From: Atopsyche davidsoni
Taxonomy: Eukaryota; Arthropoda; Insecta; Trichoptera; Hydrobiosidae
Assembly (NCBI GenBank): GCA_022113835.1
Contig: JAILWY010000009.1
Coordinates: forward strand, 5,307,501 to 5,371,500
Direction of reading: 5' to 3'
Length of the DNA: 64,000 nucleotides
In this document: piece by piece, positions 35,113-46,449 of the stretch
How the letters are laid out: each line of letters opens with the position of its first letter
Numbering within the stretch: the first letter of the stretch is position 1
Position numbers and translations under genes: made by a program
The notes under the pieces: generated by a model
Told to the model about the DNA's origin: nothing
Database searches by the model: none
The model's input: the letters and a program-made list of their open reading frames with translations, nothing else

Positions 35113-38100
35113 ATCAAAATATTATATTTATTATTCAATAATAGTCTTTGAGGGTTTATAGAACTATGGGTCTTTGCTTCCATATTTCATAGATTGAATT
35201 GTAATATTGCATATTTATTAAAATAAAAATATATGTTTTATTTAAATATCAAATAAAAATTCAATTAAGAAATCATTAATAATTCAAAAACATATATTTA
35301 AATAAGCGAAAATATATTTAAGGTCATGCCAAAGATTGTTGTTTTCTATTGGACGTTAGTTTTTGATATGCAACTTATTGGATATGTTTAAATGTACCTC
35401 AATTTCTTTCTTTATTATACGAAATAAAAGCAAATTAATGACATCACAAGAATTAAAGTTTGAGTGTTGAATAAATTGTACAAGACTGAATAAACTATGC
35501 ATCATATTTTCCAGTCGTGCCTTTTATTTTCTGCTGGAGATTTCGTAAAAGCCTTCGGCTTTTTCCGACCCTCCCCGTGATAAATTAACCATACTCTGTC
35601 TCGTGTTCAGTAAAATCCTTTGAACAATTATGTTGGAAGAATAATCCTTCCTTTTTGATACTCAAAAGAAGTTTTAAGAAGCAACGGACTTATAATGTTA
35701 AAGATATGGTTTTTTTAACTGTTATTTACCAGAGTCAATGAAAAAAGCCTTATAATGTAATAATTAATTTAAAAATTACATTTTATCCGTTACTTGTAAA
35801 CATTCCGAAATTAGTCGCAATTGTGTATATTTGTTATATTAAGACAAAATTACTAAAAGTATTAAAACATAATTTTTACATAATCTGGAAGTATTAAATT
35901 CAATCAAGTCTGTAATACTACTGCATTTATGTAGCATACATTTAAACGAAAAAAAATCTTTTCTCGCTAACTCAAATGTTTACATTAATCAGGAATTAGA
36001 AAAATAAAACCACGCGTCTGTGAAATAGTAAAAAAAGTAACAGGTAAGCGAAAATTTAGAAGTATTCAAACATAATTATGACCACGGCTGCGGAATGAGT
36101 TCAAAGTTTTATCTCTGAAGGTTTTTCTGAGACAACATATAATTTTCACACAATTAAAAAGTAATAAAAAATCTTCATTTGGATTCAAATCACAGACTTT
36201 CATATCGGCAAGCAAGCATACAAAGCCGCTAAGTCACGTTTTTTTTTAGTTTCAGTGATGTTAATAAATATTACAATAAATGTAGTATTGAAAATATTCT
36301 TAGGTATTCATTCCTACAATAAAGCAAAAATATCATAAAACCAACCTTTTCTGATACTAAATAAGCATGTTATTATAACGTATTGATCCGGTCAGAAGAA
36401 TGTGAATATAATAATCTTCTGAAAGCAAAATTTTCCGGATTGTGAGGATTTTGAAAGAATAAAGCAGGAAGATTTGGAGCGATAAGCGTCTAGGGATGAA
36501 ATTCTAAGGGCGGGCGGGTCTTTTCCAGGGTCCCATTTACGGTAAACGAAAGCTCTTCAAAGTTCTTTAACCTTTCTTTCGTTGCTTCTGAATTAACGCT
36601 TTATCAAATCTTTGGTTCAACTAGATTATAGTACCGTTAAAAATACGTTACTTATAATCGAAATGTAAAGATTTTTTAATTTACGAAAAGTTTGATTTAA
36701 ATTAGGAGATATTTTAAAATTGAAAACGTAACAGTATATTTGAATCAGAAAAAAAATGTATGGACAAATTTTACAATGCAAGTAATTGATGAGAGTAAAT
36801 AAGTAATGATAATTTATTAAATCTAAATTATAGATGTAAAATAGATGACAGAAGAAATAATAGTTTGTCCGAAAGACATATTTTTATTATTTGCGATGAT
36901 TGTCAAAGAAAGATATTTTTTCTCAACTAAAATTATTAATTACTATAAAATATACATATTGGAAACAATGCTTTTCTTATTCCTAAAAATATTTAAGAAT
37001 TTAAATATGCACTCATTTCGACTTATTGATAGTAATTTTTAAAAAAATATCTAAAAATAAATCAGTTTTAAAAGAACAATATATGCAGATTCTCTATTCC
37101 ATAAAAGAGATAATACAAAAGAATTATTCACACGGAAAAAGCTTTGACGAAACCACAATGCCTCACTTCTTTGATCTCAATAAAGCGATGGGTTGCATAT
37201 CTTAATAAAGCATACTTAATTTTGAGTGAGAATATGAAAGTGACGATAAAAAAGAAAATATTTAATTAAAAATTACGTTTTAGGTATAGCGCAATAAACA
37301 AGGAGAAAAATAATAATTAGGCATTTCATACAATCTCCTAATAATTGTGACTTTGATTTTTCATCTTTACATCTTGAAACGACAATAAATTGCCATATAC
37401 GCATTTAAAACTAACAAAACTAATTTTTTTCAAGTTAGTAAATATATACTTACAATATTTATTTTAATTTTAAATATCTAAGAGTAAACAATTGAAATGC
37501 GTACAATAAATGAATCACCCGGAGATAAAAAAAACCGAGTCGAAGTGTTTGCATGTCTTAAGTGTGAAAAATGTATTTTTTTTAATCTAATTGAGATCCA
37601 GAGTTCTTCCCCGTATCCAGTTAACAGGGTGCCTATAAATTAGCGCACCTCTCCGAGTGATCGCAAAGAAAACCAACATAATGACCAGCAACCATCAAAA
37701 TTCTCAAAAAATTAAATTCCAAAAAAAACCAAAGCATTTGATATAACGTAATTGAAAATTTATATTACTTCGCAGTGAATTAGACAGTAATATAATATTT
37801 GTTTTTAATTTAATTAAATATAATCCTTTCAAAGAGCTCAGCTCTCAATGATCAATGGTGGCATTTTAAAATCAAGAGTGAATTAATTCAACAAAAATGA
37901 GACATTCTACGAATAAAATTACAATTTGACGTACCCTCAATTTTGGAAAATCTCGGCCGAAATTAATTCAATTGGAAGATGAAAAATACAAAGAAATTAA
38001 CTGTAATTTGAAAATGAAGATATTAAATTTTAGCTAATTTGAACGTAATTCTTGATTTTTACATTGCAATTTAATAAAAGAGAATTAATTTCAGTTACAG

Positions 38101-38400
38101 GTAATGATTTTTAATATCACCACTTGTAAATATAAGTGTTTTAATAAAATTCACGGGGATCAGTTGGTTTTGCTTTTGAATACAATTATAAAGAATAATA
38201 TATATTTTTTAATTTATATAAAATTGACAGACTTCATACCAGTTTATTTTCATTGTATTTTTTTAGTTTTTCAACAAATAAATAATCACTAAATATTCGT
38301 TATCTCCTAGCTGTTTGGCTATTCGCATGAGTTGTTTGTGATCTTATATAGTTTTAGCGCAAAACATTGACTTTGATAATTTTATACACGATACGAGACA
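35113..38400. other. AT-rich region without assigned genes
   Basis: Low-complexity DNA with GC-balanced islands near 35520-35600 and 36450-36600. A decayed antisense tRNA-like SINE head is possible at 36183-36232. Nothing else supported. Confidence 0.4.
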
Positions 38401-38405
38401 TATTA

Positions 38406-38554
38406 TTATTTGGAGTCACTGTAGTAGACGGCGGTATCAGCTCGAGCTGGCGGATGCACCTCCACCAGGGGATTACTCCTCACCCGCGTCATAGTCATCA
38501 TTACGGAGTGATACGGCAATGTTGGCAGCTGGTGCATTGTCTGATTGTGCAGTC
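38406..38554 (-). CDS. Possible orphan 3' terminal exon, unidentified
   Basis: A pyrimidine-rich acceptor (TTATCTCCTCACGCCAGCAG) leads into an open frame that ends at TAA (38408-38406), reading …VRSNPLVEVHPPARADTAVY then YSDSK. A second minus-strand frame in the same place ends RNDDYDAGEE, so the frame is uncertain. No partner exon was established. Confidence 0.25.
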
Positions 38555-39345
38555 CTGCTGGCGTGAGGAGATAATGGTATTGAATGGAATGCATCGCCAT
38601 GGAATTCAATTTCCACTGCACCTTTGTTACGAAGCACACATATTGAAAACCTCGCATATTGACGAGTTCCTCGGTTGATAAGGTCAGTTATTTGGCGGGG
38701 ATTCAAGAATATAATTGTATTGATAGATTTGGTTTAATATTTTGTGAAGAAAAAAAAATTAAGTCACACACGTAATGGTGAGAAAAGTCCCGAGGCCTGG
38801 GGCCGTAATTCTTTCGACCATTGTGACTTTATGCACACAACTTGGTTATAAATTCCTAGAAGCAAGTTATAATATATGCAAAAAATTAAAGAATAATAGC
38901 GTTATATCTTAAAACGTAGAGCCTGATCTTTATGAAGAGTCCTTCATCTTACTCTTTTAGAGCACTCTTATATACAGACTGAACATGTGAAAAATCGTGC
39001 ATCAAGAGTTTAACCTTTGCATGTCTCTCGCGCGAAAAAAATGCTTGATTCGATCGAGTAGATTACTAGTAAAGGAATTATTGAGCTGCTCTCAAAGGAT
39101 TATTACATTAAGTCCGGCTTGCACACAGTAGCGCAGAAGCCTTGATACTTTGTTGTTTATTGTATGGCTTCAGGATTATGAATAAGCCGATCTCGTTTAG
39201 TCAAGGTCTAATGTAATATGGTTTAAAGCGCAGGTTGCTACGTAATTTTGCACACGTGCATTGTAGATACCCCGAGAGGCTGTTGTAAATTTCATGTAAA
39301 TCTCATATTTATATGTAACGAAGCATAATCGTAACTATATATATT

Positions 39346-39521
39346 TAAAATGATAAAAGTTACTTTGTATTTTGTCTTCACATTGAGTTTATTTAAATTA
39401 TTTGCATTACTAGTTTCGACCCGATTCACTAGGTCATCATCAGATGCTTAACTAAACTGTTCAGTTTAGTTAAGTTCAGTTTAAGAGTTCAGAGTAATCA
39501 AATGCCTTGTCCCTCAACAAT
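39346..39521 (-). mobile_element. Penelope-type repeat with intact hammerhead core
   Basis: On the minus strand CTGATGA (39443-39437), a four-base-pair stem II (GACC/GGTC) and GAAAC (39417-39413) lie in hammerhead order, followed by TAGTA with a GUA-type cleavage site at 39408. The palindrome CTAG after GAAA would form stem III between two copies, as in minimal Penelope hammerheads. Its end (ATCAAATGCCTTGTCCCTCA, about 39498-39517) is the inverse of 21014-21033. Confidence 0.7.
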
Positions 39522-39569
39522 ATTATATATATGTATTTAGGTATTTTTTCCTTGCTTATTAGGTTTAAG

Positions 39570-39605
39570 TCGGCAAACAGACGTGCTAACCACTGAACCA
39601 CGGTG
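39570..39605 (-). repeat. tRNA-like SINE 5' fragment
   Basis: The minus strand reads CGTGGTTCAGTGGTTAGCAC, a good A-box region of a tRNA-derived SINE. No B box is visible next to it. Confidence 0.35.
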
Positions 39606-39609
39606 CGTT

Positions 39610-42600
39610 TAAGCAAAATTAAATACGAAGGTTTAACTAGATGTAGCAAAATTAAATTAAATATTGATATTATTGATGAGACTGACTACACACAAAACTA
39701 CTCCTTGAATAATAAAATCTCGGATGCTTAAAAATCGCTTAAAAAACAAAATGATCTAAGGTAATTAGGTCGATCACTGTTTAATCAAGGTAAAAGTTAT
39801 TTTCAAATAACTATGGATATTTTGTTAGTTACAAATTGAAAAAAATGTCGCAACGAATTAAGGAATCTTATTTTAGTTTTAATATGTGAACTTTAGAATC
39901 GTTTGGTTGCATTCTAAGTGCTTCCTAGGGGCGAATCGCAAACCTTGCTAATCTCCCTCTGGGATGTGTCCACTTACCCCTCCCCACTAAGGGATGTTTA
40001 CAAAGCTTGCCCTCTGCGCTGGCTCTTCACGGGAGAATCACCCGATAGAGCCTCCACCGGCACGCCTGGTCGCCACTTAATTTCAAGGACTTCGCTAATG
40101 CCTAATTGCTCGAACAGTCCAACATTTTGTAAAGACCTACGATTAAAAACTAAATTCTTACGACATATTATTTTAATTCTGTCCCCAACAGAGTTTGCTG
40201 AAATTTAAAACTCAATTCATCGTTTAATCGTAGCAAAACAATAAAATATCAAGTCTTAAAAATAAGAAGGCTTAATCTGTTTTATCAGAAAACTAATTCA
40301 TGAAACATCCAGTTTTAGATAAGAAAAAAATTTTTAGTACTTCGGAAGACCTATTAATATTTACGCGCATTAAATTTCTCTCCAGCCTTACCTTGATGAA
40401 ATAAAAATTACAAACTCGATCATTACGGTGTAGCGTTTGCACGAGGAGCCCCGGATTCAAATATGTACATAGTAAATTGTTTTCGTTATCTCGGGAGCTT
40501 GTCATAGTCATTGTTACTAAACGAGAATCAATTACTTCGTTATAATAAACAGATGAATCGATATTTCCAGAAGCCTCGATCGGGCCTGAAAGCTTCAGGG
40601 ATGCAACTTTTCAGCACATTTTAAATTAATGAAAAAATCAAAATATATTTTCATTAACATTCTTATAATATTGAAATTAGCATATTTGCTTATCAAGTAT
40701 AAACTCATAGGTTTTAATCACGAAATATTGTCGAGGGTGCTAAGAAGTCGGGAGGACAGTCGAATTAGTAAGAAAAGTTATGGACAGACATATGTTCAGT
40801 GAGATGTGCATTTATTTGTGAAATGATGAAACTTTATTTTAAATTGTAATAATTATTAATCTACAATAAAAAAATCCCACAGAATGGATGATTAGTAAAA
40901 CATGAATGTGGTGGGCATATGAGTGGCTTTAAATTTCCGATACTATCTATTCTTGCTGGTATTTAATTATCAATGTGTTTTAAGTAACTAAAATTTATAC
41001 AAAGCATTTAAGTTAGTAAAATGATAATGTTTTTTTAATAAAATGGACGACACTTAAGAAGGGTCTAAGCAGAGGGCATGTCTCACACGGTAACCCTGCT
41101 GGGGGCCCATTGTAACCCCGTCGCCCAGATAGATTAAATGATTTGGAAAACAACAAAGACTTTGGGTACGCAGTGAACGGATAATGGAGAATGTGATGAA
41201 ATTCCTACCACCAAAAGGGAAACAGATCGGGAATAATAAGGATTCGAAGCTGATTCGATTCATTGAACTTTAAGTAGAAAATTGATTCGGGGGTAACCTG
41301 GTAAATTATGCAAAATACAGTGGGCAAAATATACGTAAACTAAAAATATCTTTTAAGATCCTTGTTTTAAAATTTTTACTATGATGCTTATGTTATTACC
41401 ATAAAAATTATGTTTACATATACGGGTATTTAGGGTATTGTTTTCTGAAACCAAGAATAAATCTATTTATGCATGAAGTCACGAGAATGGCTGAAAATAT
41501 TTCATATGCTTCCGTATGTGAATAGAGAAATTGTGATTGCCAACCTCTTGTGACTTGAAGCGCATACGGTCGTAGATTCTTTTTGAAATAATAAAAAGTC
41601 CCATCTCCGGAAACAAACAAAGGGATGGGAGGCTGCGTTTGTCACATTCAGTCTATTTCATGTCTATTTCAGTGTCTAAAACGTTTTATCAAGGGCCGTC
41701 GAAACAATGGCACGGTAATGAAAGTTTGATTTGTTCTCTTCTCTTATAAATAAAGCTCAGCTGAGGCTCTGTTTTGTACAAAGTGAGCTTTCAAATATAG
41801 TCCGTGAGCAAAAATAGCTTCCGCCGTGATTTTTCATACGTTCATAGTAAACAGGAATGAATTTTTATTTATCGATTCAAGCATTTTTGACGTGTGAATA
41901 TATATCATGTTTTATGCTTGAATATATTTTATTTATCATTGTGAATCGTTTGATTGTGACTTCACTGTTTTATAACTAGTATTTTGATACGAATATTAAA
42001 AATTCTCTACAATGATAAAATATTCAGCTATTACAAGTATACCTTAACTGAGCTAAATATTGAAGACAGACTTTGCTTCAATGCCTGCGGTACATCCTCG
42101 AATTTTCCGTACGTTTTTTTCGCTGTAAAATGCCTTAAAACAGCCTCGAAATGCTTATAATAGTAGACAGCATGCCTGAGAAAAGAAAAAAAGCCACCTG
42201 ATCATGAGTTTGATAGGGGTCCACTCAACTTTAACCATAAGAGGAGTAGAACTAGCAGAGGTTGGAAACCTCTTATATTCAGCATAAAATTTTACTTAGT
42301 CACGGTGCTCAGGAATAAAGTAATGCTGGTAAAACTTAAATAACAGGAGATTTAACACAATGATAACAGCTTATATTTATAAAACTCTATAAAGAAAAAT
42401 TACTGAATAAATTATGATAATCGTAATTGTAGATTTTATAAATTTTACAAGATGTTAATCTACATATTGTTATAATATGTTAGTATCACTTAAAAGAGAA
42501 CTCCTGACGATGTTAAAAAAGTGAAAAGTATCCTACTTTGCCTATATTCTTCGAAATAATCAATTAAGTCTACTGCAGCTGCTTGTAAAAGAGGCATTCG

Positions 42601-43190
42601 AAGGAGAAAACTAACTTGGATCCGGAATCAACACCAGTGGTTGGAAGTCGGGAGTATAGCCGAATTAGTAAGACTGGTTCTAGACACATGAGGCACATAG
42701 AGAAGAAGATCAATGATTAAATTCATCTTTTCAGCATTATAAAAGTATAATATTCATGAGGGAAAATCACTACAATGTTGATTCAAGCGATATAAGCAAT
42801 TTGATTATAAGCTGGCGATTGGACTAGCCCCGAAAGGACGCACCGCACTAAGTGTGGCATTCCGGTCGATTGTATCGGCAGCTACGTCGATCCAATACTA
42901 AAGGCTCCCGGACCTCTGGGGATGGATAATTTTAAGGGTGGAAGGCTCGACAGTGATTTCACGTTATAAATAAATTTCATTCCCCGAGGAGAGAGCATTT
43001 GAAGAGTTAATCCTGTTTGTTAAAGATAAATATTACTGAAAATTTAATAATAGACAAAACGATCACTTCAGAGATTATTTGTGTTTTTAAAGTAGTTCTC
43101 CAGTTTTATTTGCATTTATAGTAGAACCGGTTCATTTATTTTAGTTGAGAAAATCCGAGCAAAGATTGCTTATTGAATCCCATTTTAATA
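39610..43190. other. Region without assigned genes
   Basis: AT-rich DNA with GC-balanced islands at about 39910-40090, 41040-41260 and 42780-42960. Related short segments at about 40745-40780 and 42645-42680 (GAAGTCGGGAG….CGAATTAGTAAGA) suggest another decayed repeat family. Confidence 0.4.
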
Positions 43191-43195
43191 ATTAT

Positions 43196-43353
43196 TTATA
43201 CTTTTGTAATTTTTCCACATGTTTTATTTTATTGCTGACCGGTTTTGACAAACATAAAACGTTGACATTATCAAACAAAATTTATAATTATATCGTAATA
43301 AGTTGGCGAAACCGGTCTCCGATAAACATGTGTAAAAATCACAAAAGTATTTT
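43196..43353. repeat. Inverted pair of decayed hammerhead-type repeats
   Basis: The ACTTTTGT…ACATGTTT arm and its inverse flank two degenerate hammerhead regions (GACCGGTTTTGACA and TTGGCGAAACCGGTC). Core bases are lost on both sides. Confidence 0.5.
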
Positions 43354-43385
43354 ATTTCTTCTTCTTCGGTTGCCTCTCCTCACAG

Positions 43386-43745
43386 TAGGTCGGTGACCAT
43401 TTCCTCGAACATGTCTCTATCATGTGCCAGCCTCACCAATCCAGCTAAACTTCCTTGTTCCAATGACCTTTTTTCCTTCGATTTTTCCTTGGACAGTCAG
43501 CTGAAAGATGCCATACTTATTGTTACGAAAAATGTGACCTAAATAGGAGACCTTTCACTTCTTTACCAACGTCAAGAGCCCACTTTCTTTGCGTTTTCGT
43601 TTGTGACTCGGTCAACCCATGGTATCTTAAGGATTCTCACATATAGCCACAATTCTTCGCATAGTAGCTGTCTTGAGTGTTCAGGCTTTAACTTCATAAA
43701 GAAGAACTGAGACGGCATAACATTTGGTGAATCTCCATCGAGATT
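43386..43745 (-). mobile_element. LINE reverse-transcriptase C-terminal fragment
   Basis: The minus strand codes pieces such as ILKIPWVDRVTNE and TVQGKIEGKKVIG, matching the fragment at 60699-60890 with several frameshifts. This is the region after the RT domain in a common insect LINE (usual form VDR.TNE…R.….ELL…KQRK..YLGHI). Confidence 0.7.
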
Positions 43746-43979
43746 TCAGGGTTATATCTCTTGAACATAGTACTTTCCTCAAATTATTAAATGAACAGCG
43801 TGTTGTCTCAATCCTCAATTTAATTTCCTGTTTCATTTCATTTGTGTGTAAAATTTTTATATTTGATAAATTGAAAATGCTTTTGTAAAAAGTATGTTTT
43901 TTTCATAATAAAAAAGTACCCTTATATATTTTTGTCTCGCTCTTCTTTAGTTTCGTTGTTAGGAACTATCACCCTACCC

Positions 43980-44871
43980 CAGGGGTCCCTTACCTTTTTG
44001 TACCCAAGAGCACATTTCAGAATGCCGGTCAGGTGGTGGGCACCATTTATTTTTTCAAGGTATATTTCTGCTTCCGAAAGTAATACCACAGCGCTGCCCA
44101 GGTAAAAAAAAAAACGGTATTTTTTAAGGTCAGAGATAAACGCTGATTACCTGCGCGAAATTGAGTCATTTAGTTTATTTAATTGTCACTTAATTTTTGT
44201 ATGGTGAAAGTTTACTTTTTTACAGAGTATTAGAAAAAATATAAATTATATATAAATATCTTTTTTTTAATTCAATTTACGTCTATATTCAGGGTAAAAT
44301 AAAATCTTGAAGATGTTGATAAATTTGATAAAATGGCGACTTTTCAAAACCAAAGTTTGTTAAAACAAAAATTGTTTCAATTTTTTAACTAATCGTTTAC
44401 CATAGGTTTATTTGTAATCTTTTATTTTCAATTTAAAAAAGGACACCCAAATGCTTGGGGTTCTAGATCCATCAGTTATAATAATCTCCAAATTCCTACA
44501 CTTCAATCGGGAAAACACATATTTGTCATATTAAAAGTATGATAACAAGAGATAAAAAAATTTTATCTATAGAAAAAGAAACGTATCTAACTTTAAACAT
44601 TAAAAAAAATTCTATTGATGTAGTTGATTTTTCGCAAAAAATTATCAAAAAACTCGAAAATTGACCCATAAGGCTTTTATATGATTTTCTTTAACGAATT
44701 ATTACTTTGAAAACTATAACGATATTATTATTTTTGCTTACATTTAATTACTAGATATATATATTTTTTCAACTTAAATAATTTTTTTTATTGTGGTCGG
44801 AGAGCGGCGGGCGCACGTAAAATCGTCGGCGGGCGCCATGGAGCCCGCGGGCACAGGGTTGGGGACCACTG
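43980..44871. mobile_element. hAT element with perfect 8-bp target duplication
   Basis: The ends CAGGGGTCCC and GGGGACCACTG are inverted, and CCCTACCC occurs exactly at 43972-43979 and 44872-44879. CAG-type ends plus an 8-bp duplication are diagnostic for hAT. There is no transposase. The interior contains a LINE 3' tail fragment (44070-44113) and R400 copy 3 (44281-44662), so it has served as a landing site. Confidence 0.88.
44281..44662 (-). repeat. Dispersed repeat 'R400', copy 3, nested in hAT
   Basis: Carries the inverse of the R400 blocks (AATCTCCAAATTCCTACACT, GAAAACACATATTTG, ATCAAAAAACTCG). It lies inside the hAT element. Confidence 0.7.
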
Positions 44872-44877
44872 CCCTAC

Positions 44878-45004
44878 CCTATGCTCGAGCTCCAAGTAGG
44901 CTCGCTCACAGCCCAGGGCGGGGTGAGGAGTTCCTCCATGCAAAGAATCCGCGAAGCCTGAAGCACGGTCGTAAATTTGCAGACCTTTTCTGTCCTGTTT
45001 GTCA
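44878..45004 (-). CDS. Possible orphan internal exon next to the hAT insertion
   Basis: The acceptor TTTTACTTCATCTAG and donor CATAGG followed by GTAGGG enclose 42 open codons, including YDRASGFADSLHGGTPHPAL. The donor lies inside the hAT target duplication. The product is not recognised, and chance openness at this length cannot be excluded. Confidence 0.25.
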
Positions 45005-45199
45005 CTAGATGAAGTAAAATGTTTATGCCTGACGTCTAGAGAGGTTTTTTTAGAATGTCTATTTTTACTTACATAAACTGAGATACAACCCTTCCTATGC
45101 TTGACCTCAATGATACATTTAGGATTTCTTATTAATTTCATGAAAATAATAATTTAAATATTATTTGATCTTTTATACTGCTTAAATGTTATAATATGA

Positions 45200-46300
45200 T
45201 TCAAATTTATAAATTACACTCGTTGATTGGCAGTTAAAGCCAATGTTTCATTTAACTTTAATTGCACACCTTTGAGTGTTGCTTACATTATTTTATATAC
45301 ACAAAGGATGATTTTCAAATATATGTTATTAATGTTTGTGTTTGATATCATCTCTAAATTTAGTAACAAGATTAATAAACCTAATATCAAAATAGTATTA
45401 AAACAGTTATATGTATACATATAACAAGTCTAAGGGTTGAACCACAAATTAATCTAGCAATTAGTAAAACCTTTGAAATTACCGAATTTGTAATACTATA
45501 ATTTAAGATTCGTTTGAAGACATATAAATATAAATATCAAAGACGTTATTTAATAGTATATCCATTAACAGATATATTCATGTTTATTTATAGACATTTG
45601 TTAAGTACATATTTGTGTAATAGTATTTACTACTAAAAACTTTCCTAATGGATTCTGTCTAGTGATTATTAGAAGTAAAAAGATTTTTAATTCAACTCGT
45701 CGAACCTTATTTGCATATAATATCTCGCAAATTGGTTATGTGATTAGAAAACCTCGTTTTATCTCTCTTGAAAGTCATCTTATAGGTGCTGTATTAAGCA
45801 GTTTAGTCACTCTATTTTTATAACAATGCAATAAAACTGTCTGCATAAAAGTTTATGTGCTATGTTGAGTAGAATGTGTATTTTTATTAATGATTAAAAT
45901 TATTTTCTGTTCGTGATTATGATAAAGTGCCACCAGAGTCGAGATAAATAGATAGATGTGTCAGTGCATAAATTGCACTGATTGAAATTTAATTGCACGC
46001 CCGCTGCCTTGTTGGCATTCGTGTATAAATCTGAAGTCAGGTCACATGTCGCAAGTTCTCATCTCCCTGTCTGACATGGCGGTATGAAGGCAAATAATTA
46101 ACAGAGAAGCAAGCCGAGTCTCCAATACTTGTCTCTCGGTTGCGTCAGCTCCCTCGGTCGCAACTTGCAACCAGCAACCAGCAACCGGCAACTGCAAGAC
46201 TTCCAATAACAATAACCGGATATTTGCATATTATTTTTGATTCTTAGAGATATGCATGGGAACATTGGTTTAAGCTGATTGCATTAATTTATTAACGTAG
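45200..46300. other. Region without assigned genes
   Basis: AT-rich, then a GC-balanced island at about 45930-46200 with a short CAACCAGCAAC-type repetition. No gene supported. Confidence 0.4.
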
Positions 46301-46308
46301 AGTTGATC

Positions 46309-46430
46309 ATGTCACGAATGAGAGAGTCTTGCACAGGGTGCACAAATAAACTGAACTCCTGAAATTGGTAAAGAAGCAAAGGTCTTCTATTTGTCAAGAT
46401 TTTTCGTTACAGTGAATATTAGGGAAGCAC
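46309..46430 (+). mobile_element. LINE fragment, decayed
   Basis: Related to 60699-60890 (GAGAGTCTTGCAC.…..CACAAA…, AAAGGTCTTCTATTTG, TTTTTCGTTAC). It is shorter and carries stops. Confidence 0.5.
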
Positions 46431-46449
46431 GTATTATTTTAAAAGTGCA

